Positions 1-12,246 of a stretch of DNA of 64,000 bases are shown one piece after another (positions within the stretch are counted from its first letter, which is position 1; each line of letters begins with the position of its first letter). The notes under the pieces were generated by a model. The model saw only the letters and a program-made list of their open reading frames with translations, was not told the DNA's origin and did no database searches. Origin of the DNA: Chiua virens (Eukaryota; Basidiomycota; Agaricomycetes; Boletales; Boletaceae). Position numbers and translations under genes: made by a program. The stretch spans positions 2,335,987-2,399,986 of the forward strand of contig JAHNUO010000005.1 in NCBI GenBank assembly GCA_019787685.1. The letters are read 5' to 3'.

Positions 1-746
1 TCTCCGTCGAGATCATATGTGGTGTTGCTGCGGCCGCCCTTTACAGCGAACCAAATAATCTCTCAGGTATGTAGGTGACACTGGATAAATGGTATGCCAC
101 ACTGACAAGCCTAGCGCACAACATCCAAGTGTTGGGACGTTCGATCTGTATCACGTCAATATCCTCACCTCGTTGGACCCAGGTGGCTGACAGTGTGCAG
201 ATTAGTTTCGGTGCACTGTTGTGTATATTTGCAATAGTTCAGTTCGTGAGGGAAGTACTTCAAATGCACAGGGCGACGAAACAGTGGCATTTGAACCGAT
301 ACATGAAGTTGCTTCTCAAACAGGGCATCGTCTACTTTTTTGCGTACGTCGATGTCTTGCCATTCTCCTTCCCGTCCTCTACGGTCAATAAACTCACGCT
401 GATTATTGCTTTGCTGACTGGCATTGCATTCCGTCACAGCATCGTCCTGCTTGATCTACTCAACATGATGAGTTTATCAGGAAAGCTGACAGGGAACCCG
501 TGGCAGACGTTTATGTGGTACACTGTGGGGGCTGTACCAGTGTACACTCTCATCCCCCGATTCGTCATGCATTTACGGGAGTTGTACGCACGCGATGTCC
601 AAGGTAGATTTGTGGGTGGTGGGATCGACAGCGGGTTTGGTTTCCTTACCTTATCCAACGGTGCCGCAGCCAGAACGGAGATCATATTCACGGAAGTTGT
701 ACAGGACGAGGAGATACCTATGGTTGTGCTGGAACGGTCAGAATAG
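1..746 (+). CDS. DUF6533-type multi-pass membrane protein, 5' end outside window (copy 1)
   Basis: The window opens inside an exon encoding a hydrophobic helix (VEIICGVAAAALYSEPNN) that matches the helix after the RVWAMY segment of the complete copies further right. A later exon encodes ISFGALLCIFAIVQFVREVL and a Lys/Arg-rich loop. After an intron at about 347-450 the last exon encodes IVLLDLLNMM, then PVYTLIPRFVMHLRELYARD, then a polar cytoplasmic tail ending VVLERSE before the TAG at 744-746. The order helix, loop, helix, 'TPRF-REL-DVQG' box, Gly-rich GGGIDSGFGF, acidic tail is the same in all copies here. Function is unknown; the family is abundant in Agaricomycetes. The DUF6533 signature itself lies upstream of the window. 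Exon borders near 66 and 195 are approximate. Confidence 0.7.
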
Positions 747-799
747 GTGGCCACGCACCCGTGTACAAGTGGTCTATTCTGCTATGATGATTCTTCAGT

Positions 800-1016
800 T
801 TCATACTGCGGTCTAAAATATGTGCATGGGTTTACGGAAGTTGCATGCACATCATGTCGAAAGCGGACGCGTGGACGGGATCGATTTGGCTTTTCGATGG
901 TATCCAGTCGCGCCACAGTCAGATGGAGGTCATGTTCGCAGATACTACACAGGGCGAGGAGCGGGAGGATGTGGGGGACTCGGACATGCCTGTTGTTCTA
1001 CTGGATCAATTTGAGT
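800..1016 (+). pseudogene. C-terminal scrap of another DUF6533-type copy
   Basis: Just downstream of copy 1, the segment read as MGLRKLHAHHVESGR then VDGIDLAF aligns with the HLRELYARDVQGR and GGGIDSGFGF boxes of its neighbour. In a different frame the end reads GDSDMPVVLLDQFE before a stop, like the tail VVLERSE of copy 1. The frame change between box and tail and the lack of upstream helices show a decayed duplicate. Confidence 0.5.
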
Positions 1017-2215
1017 AAGTGGATGCGTTCGAGTGCAAAAACTGGTACATTACACCAATGTAGCTCTAGAAAGGATCGATTCATTCGAGTAATAAAAACG
1101 AATGCATTTTACCGCCCAGGGAGACAGTTATGCCAGTGGGACTACCGCTTTTAGTGATGCGTAACTTGGAGCCAAATATCACAGCCTGAGGTTGTGTCAT
1201 TGAAGACAGGATCACCACCACTGACGAACGACACAAGCAACATTAGGTAAAGCCGAAGAACGACGAGTTTTCTGAGCATGGGCCTCGTGGGGTGGACGAG
1301 GTGCCACTGGAATTCGAAGTCGGAGTCCCGAGTGGTGGTGGCAGGTGTCCTGAGTCCTGACGGAATCATGTTCACAATTGTCCTATCATTCCGCTCGTCT
1401 CTCTATCTTCTCCTCCCGCGTTTCTCCTTTCACTCCACAAATCGGTTACTGGTTGCTGTACTTTCTTGGCGCTGTTGAGGTACTCGATTTCCCTGTGGCA
1501 GCACACAAACGCATGACAGAAAACACCCTCCTTACTCAATCCAAAATGACACTTCAAGTCGACAAGGAATGAGCGGGATTGTCGTATCATGTTACATTCT
1601 TCCCGTCGTCATGAAGGTAAGATTGCTTATAGACTCCGTCAAGGTCGTGCTATACGAAATGGGCGCAAACGCCTTTTCCGCCAAGGATCATCCGACTCAG
1701 ACTCGGAGGTGTAAGTTAGGTGGTCGCCATCAGATGTTCATTTGGGTGCGTGCTGCTTCCTGTCTGGGCTATGCGTATTGATGGAAATACATCTTGTGCG
1801 ATGCTCCGACTCGGCCGCTCAACCATATTTCGGTTTGATCACCCTATTACAGGCAGGTACTATGATACGGCATTTTACTTGTTTCCGGCACGACTGACTG
1901 AACCACTTACTATCTCAGCGCGCTGTATGACCTTCAGCCTCCTTCGATACCACCAATAGTTGACATTGGTCGCTCGACGTGGCCGTATCACTCTTGACTT
2001 TGCCGCATCGTGGAGTAAAACCTGTTGAAACCTGTACCCAGTACAGCACCCTGATGATCGGGCTTCGTCTAGCAATTTGAAACAGTGGACTCAAACCTAC
2101 GTGAACGGCGAGGAAACGTGTAATAGAGCACTTGTCATAACGGCCACATCAGTCAGCATCATGTATTCTCAGCTGTAATGTTCGACGGCCCTCACAAACG
2201 TGCCCGCCGTGGCCT
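1017..2215. other. Intergenic, no gene recognised
   Basis: About 1.2 kb with only short ORFs that lack recognisable domains or consistent splice signals. The last 100 bases form the promoter of the next gene. Confidence 0.4.
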
Positions 2216-2221
2216 TATAAA
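2216..2221 (+). promoter_or_regulatory. TATA box of DUF6533-type copy 2
   Basis: TATAAA lies 67 bp before the ATG at 2288. The same box at a similar distance precedes copy 4. Confidence 0.5.
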
Positions 2222-2287
2222 CTCATGATGCAGCCCCTTGCTCCCATCTGTCACTCTTTTGATCGTCTTATTAAATCCATCAGAAGC

Positions 2288-4020
2288 ATGTCTTTTGCTC
2301 CACAATCTTCCCTGATGACCCTGAGGCAGAGCAACTATGTGTCTCGTACGCTCGTCCACGCACATCTGAATTAGTCTCTTAGGCTTCTCACAGTCACTTT
2401 ACTCGTGTCTGTCGGATATGATTATAGTAAGCCTTAAGTTTCGTTCCAACATGTACAAACTAACATATCGCCAGTCCTTATATTTCCACAAGAGGTACGA
2501 CTCGTATACTCTGTCATGCACGAAAAGGCTTACTAGACTGATATTGATGAAGATAGAGTATATTTGGGTCAATGCACCGCCACCTTCAGAGTTGACACAT
2601 CACTGACGAGACCTCAGAGCAAACCGTGGACCTGGGTCTCAACATTATACATTTTTGTATGTACCGAAATTCCAACTCACTAGATGTTTACCACCATGCT
2701 TCACAGGTTCGCTACTGTGGCCTATACAATCTAGTGTAAGCTTATGACTTTTGTAATGCACGCATTATTTATTGATATCGAGTGTTTTGACAGATTCGGT
2801 GCCCTTGGTAAGCGGGATACATTGAATAGGGATCTTGATCGAAGTTTAACCGCCATGAAAGTCGAAAGCAGTTTCATACCTGGTACTGCAAAGGTATATT
2901 CCCTCGCGTATCGACGGCAATTGCAGATGTTGATGCGGATTACTGCCTACTTGTAGATGTACGTACTTGGCCAATCCCGGTTGTGGCGCCTTCGAAACAC
3001 AGCTGTTATCAATTCAACAGATGTGAGCGCTTTCTCGAAATTTTTTCAATCCATTCCATTCGCCAGCACTTTCAGCTGAGTTACTGACTGATATCGGGAA
3101 TGGGACATACATCCTTTTTCTGGGCTCAGCTGATTGTGAGTGGAAATATACATCAGATCAGGAAACGAAATTAATAACAAAAATTACAGTAGTAATGATC
3201 CTGCGTGTATGGGCAATGTACGGCCGATCGAGGCTAATCTTCTGCATGCTCGTTACCGGGTTTTCCTTCGAGATAATCTCCTTGGTGGTATATTCTTTCA
3301 TCGACAGCAATCCAGAGAATGAACTGCGTATGTAGACGTACGCTTACTCATCAGCGGTCAGATCTCAAGATCTCACCTTCAAATACTGATTTTTTTGCGC
3401 AGGGAAAGACACACTATTCCTCATATCCACTGATGTGACTGACATTTCGCAAATCACCTTTGCTGCGGTGCTGTGTATGCTCGCGATTGTCCAGTTCGCA
3501 TGGGAGTCACTTCAGATGTACCATGCAACAAAGCAGTGGAAACTTAACCGATACATCAAATTGCTCGTGCAGCAAGGGATCCTCCACTTTCTTGCGTATG
3601 TGCCCATTTTCGTCCTTTCACTTCCCCTCATCGTGTTAACGGTGGCTCTGCCGTCATAGAATCGTTCTGCTGAACCTCATCGACGAACTGTTCAAAACGG
3701 GAAATATTCCAGGCACCGGGTGGCAATATATATTGGCGTGTATCCTGGAATACGTCCCCGTGTTCACCCTCACCCCTCGCTTCATCATCATGATACGGGA
3801 GATGTATGCTCACGACGTTCAAGGAAGACGCGGGAGCGGGATCGACACTGGGTTTGGTTTATCCACGTTATCCAGCCACGGTGGTACTACCAGTGATACA
3901 ATCGTGCCCAGCGCTGGTGTGCAGACTGAGATCGTGGACAACGTCGACGCCAATGATGAAGGGATAGGAGACATTGAGGAGGTACCAAGGGAGAGGTCCA
4001 CTCTTCGTACCAATGTGTAG
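2288..4020 (+). CDS. DUF6533-type multi-pass membrane protein (copy 2)
   Basis: The start ATG opens MSFAPQSSL. Short exons then encode VTLLVSVGYDY, ILIFPQE, IEYIW, SKPWTWVSTLYIF and VRYCGLYNLV. This is the DUF6533 pattern of an acidic-aromatic helix 1 followed by an RY-containing helix 2. Further exons give FLGSADLVMILRVWAMYGRS and a hydrophobic helix, then ITFAAVLCMLAIVQFAWESL. An intron at about 3597-3659 leads to the last exon with VLLNLIDELF, YVPVFTLTPRFIIMIREMY, GIDTGFGLSTL and an acidic tail ending LRTNV. At least seven introns of 45-60 bp were followed by eye, and every exon I could align stays in frame. The exon between about 2960 and 3075 is the least certain. The role is unknown; it is predicted to be a membrane protein with a cytoplasmic C-terminus. 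It lies in a tandem family cluster. Confidence 0.75.
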
Positions 4021-4273
4021 GTAGATGTTACTTCGGTTCAGTCCGATCCTGTTGTTCCAGCGCATCGGTTTAAATCACCTGCGTATAGAAGATACTGAGT
4101 CTCGTACTCGTACTCATATTGTCACTACATTCGGAGTCGATTGCCAACAGCTTAGTCGTCTGAAGAGCTATGTAGTAGTAAGCACGAGCCCCACGCTGTT
4201 CTTGCTGTCTCTCAGTTCACCACCTTTGCTCCGCTCTTTCCCCAGCCCGCAGAACCTGTTTGCCTTACGGTCC

Positions 4274-5470
4274 TGATGGATCTTGTGTCCGTGGGCGGCC
4301 TCATCAAAAGATCAAACCCAAGTCGCACAGCATATTTGAGCACGCCAATGCCTACAACTGCTGGGCAGAATGATTCTCGATGCAAAGACCACCACTGGCA
4401 TATATAAGGTGAACCCATTTTGACCCGATCGTCGTATCAAACAGATTTGAAACAATGAGCCTTAATTGTTCCAAGATGTCTCGTTAAAAACGAATCGTGC
4501 ATCTGGGTCGGTGAACAGACATTGTTAAGCCGACACTACTGACAAGAACGCAGCATAAACCGTGGTCTTGGATTACGATCATGTTCCTTCTTGTGCGTAC
4601 CTGATCCCAGTGGATTTTCCACTACTAGTAGGACATCTTCTAGCACATTTCCAGGTCCATCATTGCCAGTGTGACCTATACAATTTGACGTGAGTTTCAA
4701 GTTACTGCTGTTTAATACTTGTCTCAGTGAATGCTGAGTAGGTTTGAAATCGCAAAAATATGGATTTGATTGAGCTTTGACTGCGGCCCACATCCTCTTT
4801 CTCGGCACAGCCACTTGTGAGTACTAGTAGTCGAGCTACTCCAATCGAGAAATGACCTTGAATTCTATGATGGCGATTACAGTTGTCGTGATCCTGTGCG
4901 TATGGACAATGCCGCAATGTACAATCGATCAAGACCAAACTTCAGCTTGCTTCTTGCTATGCTTTTCATCGAGATCGTCGCCGTCGTGACTGCTGCTGCT
5001 GGCTATACCTATACCTACCTCGGTCGACGCATGATTCGTGTATGTATGTAGATTCTGAGTCGATAAATAAATACACGCTACCTGACTAACCACCGGTCAG
5101 GGGTCGCCACTGAAGTACTAGAATACTCATTTTGCACGGAGCGACCTGTTTAGACTTGTGTGGCCGACATTTCGCAAATGACACTTGGTACGGTGTCGTG
5201 CTCGGTAGCTGTCGACACGCATAGTTCGTGAGGCAGTCACTTCAAATGTACCGCATCACAGAACAGTGGTAACTCACCCGGTACATAAACCTACTCGTCG
5301 AACAGGGCATTAACAGCTATTGTGCAAGTTGTGCCCGCGTACACGTTAACTCCTCGGTTCATTATCAGCATACGGGAAGTGTATGCACACGATGTTCAAC
5401 TTGTTCAAGGCAGTCGTGGGGAGGCAATCGACAGTGGCTTTGGCTTAGCCACGTTATTAATATCCAATCA
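4274..5470 (+). pseudogene. DUF6533-type pseudogene (copy 3)
   Basis: It follows copy 2 on the same strand. Recognisable pieces are KPWSWITIMFLLV (around 4555), a VVVILCVW helix, the segment corresponding to MYNRSR, and near 5190-5310 the counterpart of the LAIVQFVRQSLQMY loop. The reading frame shifts inside the RVWAMY segment. The loop contains an in-frame TAA (QW-stop-LTR). The exon that should encode LLLNLINVLG is missing, so the loop runs almost directly into VVPAYTLTPRFIISIREVY. The break is therefore both point mutation and deletion. Confidence 0.7.
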
Positions 5471-6905
5471 TGGTGTATGTCATAATCTTCTCACGCCATG
5501 CATCATCCTTCCTTTTACTCAATGCCAGTCGCGACGATGCCACTCTCCTCAACCTACCGACCAGCAAATACCTCCAAAGATCCAGATGCTAACCAACTTT
5601 CCACTACCCTGTCCGGCAGCTTTTACAGTCACCATTTTCACAGCTCGAACGGCACGCGTGCGACGCGCCCCGAGGATGGTGTCGAGAGCCCGCAAGTTTG
5701 GTCTGACTTCCAGTTGGCAGACGGTGCATCTTTTGCCCCGGGAGTGATTCGGGCGCGGAGTAGATGCGTTTTGCCGTGTCCGCCGTACGTGCCAAGTATT
5801 GGACCAGTTAGAGAGCCGACAGCCAAAGACAGTCGATGAGTATTTGGGGTACGTCTATGTCATGTATGTTGTGACTTGTATATTGACAAGTATTCCTCGT
5901 GGTATGGATAGGTTCGCGCCAGAACTGGCGTGTCTGAGGGCACACAGTCGAGCTGACGACGTCAGTAGTACCAGTGTCCCATTCACTTCGGGACATGTCA
6001 AGGAACGTGAGGAATGGGATGAACTTGGAAAGGTAATGCGGAGCACGAGCTGGTTTGATTGAATGGACCAAGTTGACGATTATATGTGAGAATGTCTACG
6101 CCGTTGTAACTTTTGATACCCACTCAGGACACGATCGATCATATGATATACCCACGTTGGGATCACACTTTACGAAAACTATCCAGTCGCGACCTTTTGA
6201 ATACGAATACTTGCATCCCGCGACGTGTCAATGGTGGGCCAGGTTTGAATTTGAAGTGCAACGCAAACCAAGATCGAGGCGGTGAGGAACGCAAGATTAC
6301 ATCGATCTCAACAAAAGCCTTCCAACTAGCTCGTCCCTCCCGTTGAGTGTTTGAATGTGCAGGGCTTCGGCATGATGCGTCGTACGATGTCCACGGTTGG
6401 ATTTTAGATCTTTTGAATACGAACTGGAAGTGATCCCAGCTGACATTTACGTGGGGGTTGATCTCAGGCACATTTGATGAGGCGTCTAGGTTGCGCCATC
6501 CATCATGAGAGATATTTCACGATTGGTAGCGACTGACAGGAGTCTTGACAACGCATCTCTCGGACTCGATTGCTAAACGGCTTCTTATCTGAATGGTTCT
6601 TCTGCGCCGTTCCGTCTCTCGGATCACCACCTTTCCCCCCGTCTCTTACTACTCTAACGAGTCTAACCCCTTCAGAATTCGTTTGCTTTACGTGCTATGC
6701 TTCTCGATGAACAGATAGGGCCATGGGTCACCATAAAGATGAAGGCGTTTTGACCCAATTGTCAATCAGACAAACGTGGAATTCTTTCCATAACCCGTTG
6801 AAAATAAATTGCTCGTTTTTGGCCCATTCCATTCCCTATCACCGCAGATAATCAAATCTCCGCCATACACAGGTTTTGATGGTGAGCATGATCGGGCTGA
6901 AAGGT
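5471..6905. other. Intergenic, no clear gene
   Basis: One stretch at 5498-5839 (+) stays open for 113 codons, is Ser/Thr/Pro-rich and contains SSNGTRATRPEDGVESPQVW. I found no domain in it and no convincing splice partners, so it is not called as a gene. Confidence 0.3.
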
Positions 6906-6910
6906 ATGCA

Positions 6911-7767
6911 GTGAAATCCCTGACACAACGGCTAGATCAATATTTAGCATAGGCCTAAATGTTGAGATATATGTATCACCGAATATCAAGATTAGTTTCC
7001 AGTTCTGTCGATGGCCGAATTTGATGTTTTGCCCGCGGACCAAACGTGCGCCAAATCTTGAAATTTGTGTGCAGGTTTCATTTCGTCAAATATGTGAAAC
7101 TAAATAAAGAGTATTGTTGCCAAAGAAACGTGCGTCGAAACTTGAAATTTAGTGTACACATTTAGTATGCATTAATATTTAGAGTTTCGGCGCTGTCTGT
7201 ACAGGGGTCCAAACTTGATGTATGGTCAAGTGTACGGAAATCTTTTATTTTTCAAATTTAGTCTCTGAATAAATGTGGAACAAAAATATAAAGTTTCGAG
7301 GACGTCGTCGCCGACCGATGGCCTGCTGCTGACCGCGCTCTGTGCGGGCGCCAACTCCGGGCGATGAGTTTCGGCGCGCTCGAAACTTTATATTTTTGTT
7401 CCACATTTATTCAGAGACTAAATTTGAAGAATAAAAGATTTCCGTATGCTTGACCATACATCAAGTTTGGACCCCTGTACAGACAGCGCCGAAACTCTAA
7501 ATATTAATGCATACTAAATGTGTACACTAAATTTCAAGTTTCGACGCACGTTTCTTTGGCAACAATACTCTTTGTTTAGTTTCACATATTTGACGAAACG
7601 AAACCTGTGCACAAATTTCAAGATTTGACGCACATTTGGTCCGCGGGCGAAACATCAAATTCGGCCGTCGACAGAACTGGAAACTAATCTTGATATTCGG
7701 TGATACATATATCTCAACATTTAGGCCTATGCTAAATATTGATCTAGCCGTTGTGTGAGGCTGCCAC
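6911..7767. mobile_element. Foldback (MITE-like) element with long inverted arms
   Basis: Bases 6918-7300 are repeated in inverted orientation at 7379-7760 with only scattered mismatches, giving arms of about 383 bp. They flank a GC-rich 78-bp spacer (7301-7378). The arms themselves are AT-rich. ATGCA occurs just outside both ends (6906-6910 and 7768-7772), and the sequence between starts GTG and ends CAC, so a 5-bp target duplication is possible. No transposase is encoded. The element lies between DUF6533 copies 3 and 4, about 160 bp before the ATG of copy 4 and 75 bp before its TATA box. Confidence 0.8.
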
Positions 7768-7842
7768 ATGCAACGTTAATTTGCTTACAGCCGCATGATC
7801 GCCATAACGCGGTGTTCTCCGAAAGAATGCATCCAGTGCTCT

Positions 7843-7848
7843 TATAAA
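7843..7848 (+). promoter_or_regulatory. TATA box of DUF6533-type copy 4
   Basis: TATAAA lies 75 bp before the ATG at 7923. Confidence 0.5.
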
Positions 7849-7922
7849 CCAATCACTTTGCAGTGTGATTCTGAAAGCGTCATACTATCTATTGCACTTC
7901 TCACCGGCTTTCCATCAAGACC

Positions 7923-9771
7923 ATGTCTTCTGATCTACAGTCGACCATCGCGGCAATTCTGGAAAACAACTATGCTTCCCGTACGTGCATCTGTACCCTT
8001 GGTAATCAGCCTCACAGGCCCAGGCTTTTCACAGTCGCTGTCCTAATTGCTGTCGGATATGATTACAGTAAGATCCAGGATCTATTCCGGTGTAAGCCTT
8101 CAAATTGACTATTGTCAGTCCTTCTCTTTCCAAAGGAGGTATACTCGTGGACTCTGCCATAAATAAAATTTGTCGCTAATTGATCGCCGATGAAGATAGA
8201 GTACATCTGGGTCAGTACACACCCATTTCCCGCGTTGACATATTCCTAACAAAAACGCAGAACAAACCATGGTCTTGGGTTTCGACCATGTTCCTTCTTG
8301 TGTGTACCTCCTTTCAAGTTGTACTTTGGCACAGATGTCTTCTAACAAGACATTGATAGGTCCGCTATTGTGGCCTATTTAATTTGGCGTGAGTGTATAA
8401 TATGACTCCTGTAACGCATTTACTGTACTCTGACCTTGAGCCGTGTACCAGGTACACTGCCCTGAGTAAGTGTGAATAATAAATTATAGATTTAATCGAG
8501 CATTCAATGACCGTTGCAAAGTGGGGAGTAGTTTCGTGTCTGATCCTAAAGTATGTGCCCCAATTTCCAAGGTATCAGTAAATCATTGGATGTTCTCATG
8601 ATCGTTGTGTTTCCCTAGTTGTACGTATTCAAGTTGGGCTCACTACCATCATCACACATTTGGGATGTGTCTGATACCAGTGGCATAGCTGTGAGTATTC
8701 ACTCGAAGCATTCACCTGCTTTCTATTCATGAACACTTGAAGGCGACATATGGACCTATAGCGAGCACTGGACATACGTGTTGTTCATCGGCGCAGCCGA
8801 TTGTGAGTAGTTGATTTATTCTAATCCAGAAATGAATTGTATATGACGGCGATTTGTAACAGTTGTCATGATCCTGCGCGTATGGGCAATGTACAGTCGA
8901 TCAAGACTGATCCTTGCCTTGCTTCTTATCATGCTTTGTATCGAAATGATCACTGTCGTGGTAGCTGCTGCTGTCTATACCATCCAGAAGAACGACTCGG
9001 AATCATGTGTGTACACTTTGACGCGATAAATTCATTGCTAGACTAACCTGCGGTTAGTTTTCACCGTTCAGATACTGGAATATTCGTTGTGCACGGAGCA
9101 AGCTAAAATGCCTATTTGGAGTTCTGTGACTGACATTTCGCAATTGACATTTGGTGCGGTGTTGTGCACGGTAGCCATCGCGCAGTTCGTGAGGCAGTCA
9201 CTTCGAATGCACCGCGCCACAAAACAGTGGCAACTCAACCGGTACATTAACCTGCTCCTCAAGCAGGGCATCCTCTACTTCATAGGGTAAGTATGTCTAG
9301 TCCACCTCCCTATCCCACTCTTGTCAACCTGAAAACTATTTACATCCCTGACGGAGTCCAAGTTATGACACCGCTGAAACTTTCTGTCACAGAATCCTCC
9401 TGCTGAACCTCATCAACGTACTGGGGGTCACTGGACATCTTCCAAACGCCGGGTGGAAGCTCATACTAGCAGGCATCTTGGAAATTGTGCCCGTGTACAC
9501 TCTAACGCCTCGATTCATCATCAGCATACGAGAACTGTATGCACACGATATTCAGGGGAAACGTGAGGGCGGAATCGACTCCGGGTTTGGCTTGTCTACA
9601 TTATCTAACCGCGATGCTGCTCGAGGACCGATGGTATTTGCAATCGGTACGCAGAGCGAGACCGTGGAGAAGGTGGAGGCAGAGGAGGTGGTGGTGGATG
9701 ATGCGCCGAACGAGGGGACGGGCGACATTGAGTTGGTCCCAAGGGAGGTGGAGCCCGTTCAGCTAGTGTAG
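7923..9771 (+). CDS. DUF6533-type multi-pass membrane protein (copy 4)
   Basis: The start encodes MSSDLQSTIAAILENNYAS. Spliced exons follow with VAVLIAVGYDY, ILLFPKE, IEYIW, NKPWSWVSTMFLL and VRYCGLFNLA, which is the DUF6533 region. Next come FIGAADFVVMILRVWAMYSR with a long hydrophobic helix, then LTFGAVLCTVAIAQFVRQSL and the loop QWQLNRYINLLLKQG. After an intron at about 9289-9392, ILLLNLINVLGV, PVYTLTPRFIISIRELY and GIDSGFGLSTL precede an acidic tail ending VEPVQLV. All exons I aligned remain open. Short introns carry GT...AG ends and CTGAC/CTAAC-like branch sites. This is the best-preserved copy on the plus strand. The function is unknown. Confidence 0.8.
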
Positions 9772-10057
9772 TTCGGAAGGTGGTCGTTGGTCCAGTGTAT
9801 TCCAACTTCTACTAGGGCGGTAATTTTCATATACCGGCAGTGTCCCTGGAAGCTCGTCGTACTATCATAGGTACATGTACCATATGCGCGATAAGTAGAC
9901 AACACCGAAAGTACCGCCCGAGATATGAGATTAGGGCATAATTTGGATGCTAAGTGAACAGTAAAACATATGGTTGATGATAATGGCCTTCACCAACTCT
10001 TATAACTTGGCAGGTATCGCATGCCAATCCACGCGCTCGACCTTTAGGATTAAACGC
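9772..10057. other. Convergent intergenic gap
   Basis: Under 300 bases between the ends of two convergent genes. No gene was seen. Confidence 0.4.
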
Positions 10058-12128
10058 TCAAGATCGTGCAATCTCGCGTACCATAGGAGTACTCACCATT
10101 TCGGGAGAAAGTTGGTCAATTGACGAGACACCGAGAGACTCCATGCCAAATTTGATTTCGCGCTGCAATATTCGCACTAAATGAACAACGCCAGCTTCGC
10201 CATAACCCTGGAGAGCTTTCAGCCGGATGTATTCTACACGGAAATCGGACTCACACTCTGTGCATAGAGGAAGGCGCGACCAAGTCCAACGGCCTTTGCA
10301 CCGAGGCACAGAGCCTTTAACACGTCTTAGAGGGAGCATGAATCCAGTGGGGATGAGTGATGTCAATTCAATTTTCACTGACCAGTGCCACGACGAACGC
10401 CGCCATCCATATAGACTGCAATTGTCTGTCTTGTGAGAGGTCGAAACTAACCTGATCAACTACGTGCCTTCAGTTTTCCGAAATACTTCCGGATGTTCCT
10501 GGCGAAGCTTGTAAAGTACTTCCAAGGGGGGAAGCGAACTAAATTCGTCAAATGTGATTGAGTAACTTGTCGAGCGTTTTAATGCTCACTATTCAAGCTG
10601 GCGGCCTGAGACAGGGAGAATGGATTCGTTCAATTGACAGTTTGTGAACTTAGCGCTCACCACCATGATTCGACAACACAATGCCTTCGCAACCAGCCTC
10701 CACGGCGAGAACGGCATCCTTTCCAGGCTTAGAATCGAATGAAAGTGAAATAGAGATAATATTACCGCAATACATTGAATGCCTGCACGGGTATAAGCAC
10801 ATGTAGAAGGTCTGCAAAAGACCGCACCTTTGACAACTATGGGAAGCTTTGTGATGCTTCGTATCCACGGTATTGTCTGGAGACAGAGCATGTGAAAATT
10901 CAATGCAAACTTATTGCAAAATGACTCACTCGTTCCCAAGTGATTTCAGTATCTTTAACGGTGATATGATTGATAGTAGCGCTTAATACATCGAGTTTCT
11001 CTTCATCCTCGAGGTCCGGGTGACGCCTGATGCCCTGATTCTCGAAATCCTCTATGTAATGAGGAGCACGGATATCCATCTCTCGGTTTGGCTCTACAAT
11101 AGCATCGACGGTAAGGAAGATCGCATTGTAGCCAAGCGCCTCTACTTCCTGAATGCGCTTCACGAAAGCCGCATCGTTCCTGTATTTGTACAACTGGAAA
11201 AAGATAGGCTGATCGGGTGAACCACGAGCAGCGGCTATGTGACCATACGACAGTGAAGAATTGCTTGAGACCATTTGAACGATACCGGATTTATAGGCGC
11301 CGCGCGTAAGATTCACTTCGCCGAGAGGGTGCCCGAGTCGAGCTAGTGCAGAACCACTGATGTATACGGGTATTGATGTTCTGTAACCAAGAATAGTTGA
11401 CGAGGTATCACAGCCAAAGACAACCCTCATGACTCTGGGGTGGAAGAAAAAGCGACTAAATGTACGAGCGTTTTCGGCATGCGCTTCAATCGCTTCAGAG
11501 ACCAGAAACCCACGTTGAAAATGATACATACCGATAGAATCGTCTGCGGCGGATTCGTAGTAAGCAAAAGCTTTGTAAGGGAGAAGTTTCTTGGCCGTTT
11601 CCTAAAAGCAATGAGCGGTGAAGTCGGGTGAGAGTACAGATTATACCTCCATATCTTGAATATTGAAGATTCGGCTGAGGGGTGGTCTGTTCTTGCGAGC
11701 TTCCCCTACTCGGATATCATCCCTTGTCTTGGTCTTATTCTGCCTTGCCCGTTGCAGATCGAGGACTGAAGTTTCGTCAAGGTCGCCGAGATGATTTCTG
11801 GGGGCGATGTTCTTCTCTAGTGCGTCTGCAGGATGGATGGGTACATATGCTGCGGTAGCATCCCTTCCAGCGAACTCCAAGATCACTTGAGGTCCTCCAG
11901 GGTGTTCCTAGTAGGAGCGGTGAAAAGCGAGAGGGAGGAGGTATGTATAGAGGCTCACAAATAAAAAGTCAGTGACATCGTAAACCTTGTCCCTTATGAT
12001 AAGCCAGCAAGAACTGTGCAGGATCGTTGGGGTAAGAATCGTTAACAATCATGAAACTAGTGGGTAAGTGTTATTATGTACCTCCTGGTCTTGTGTTTAG
12101 CGACTTGCGCGAGATTGTAAATGGCCAT
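10058..12128 (-). CDS. Flavocytochrome b2-type L-lactate/hydroxy-acid dehydrogenase
   Basis: The protein begins MAIYNLAQVAKHKT, giving an N-terminal cytochrome b5 domain with WLIIRDKVYDVTDF and EHPGGPQVILEFAGRDATAA. The two haem-ligand histidines are in HPGG and VPIHP. A linker leads to the FMN domain: GMYHFQRGFLVSE, then IPVYISGSALARLGHP, VQMVSSNSSLSYG, IFFQLYKYRND and AIFLTVDAIVEPNREMD. Next come IPWIRSITKLPIVVKGIQC and GIVLSNHGGRQLEYS, with the catalytic His and Arg. The end holds YMDGGVRRGTDVLKALCLGA and GLGRAFLYAQS. About ten short introns restore one frame throughout, so the gene is intact (roughly 500 residues). Known relatives oxidise L-lactate and pass electrons through haem to cytochrome c. 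No mitochondrial presequence precedes the b5 domain at this start. The exact C-terminus after SPEMV is uncertain. Confidence 0.88.
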
Positions 12129-12246
12129 GATACAACTTGAAGGGAGAGAAGCTCCCTGGCATAGTCCATTTTTAACATCGACTCGCCTGCCCGGCGGCCC
12201 GCAGACCGATGGTCAGCCCAAAACTTGGTGGTTTCTCGAGTCAACC

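Noticed and set aside
6852..7769. Two ORFs (63 and 80 codons) with the same peptide on opposite sides of the foldback centre
   Set aside because: They are the same inverted-arm sequence read in mirror image, so they follow from the inverted repeat rather than from a gene.
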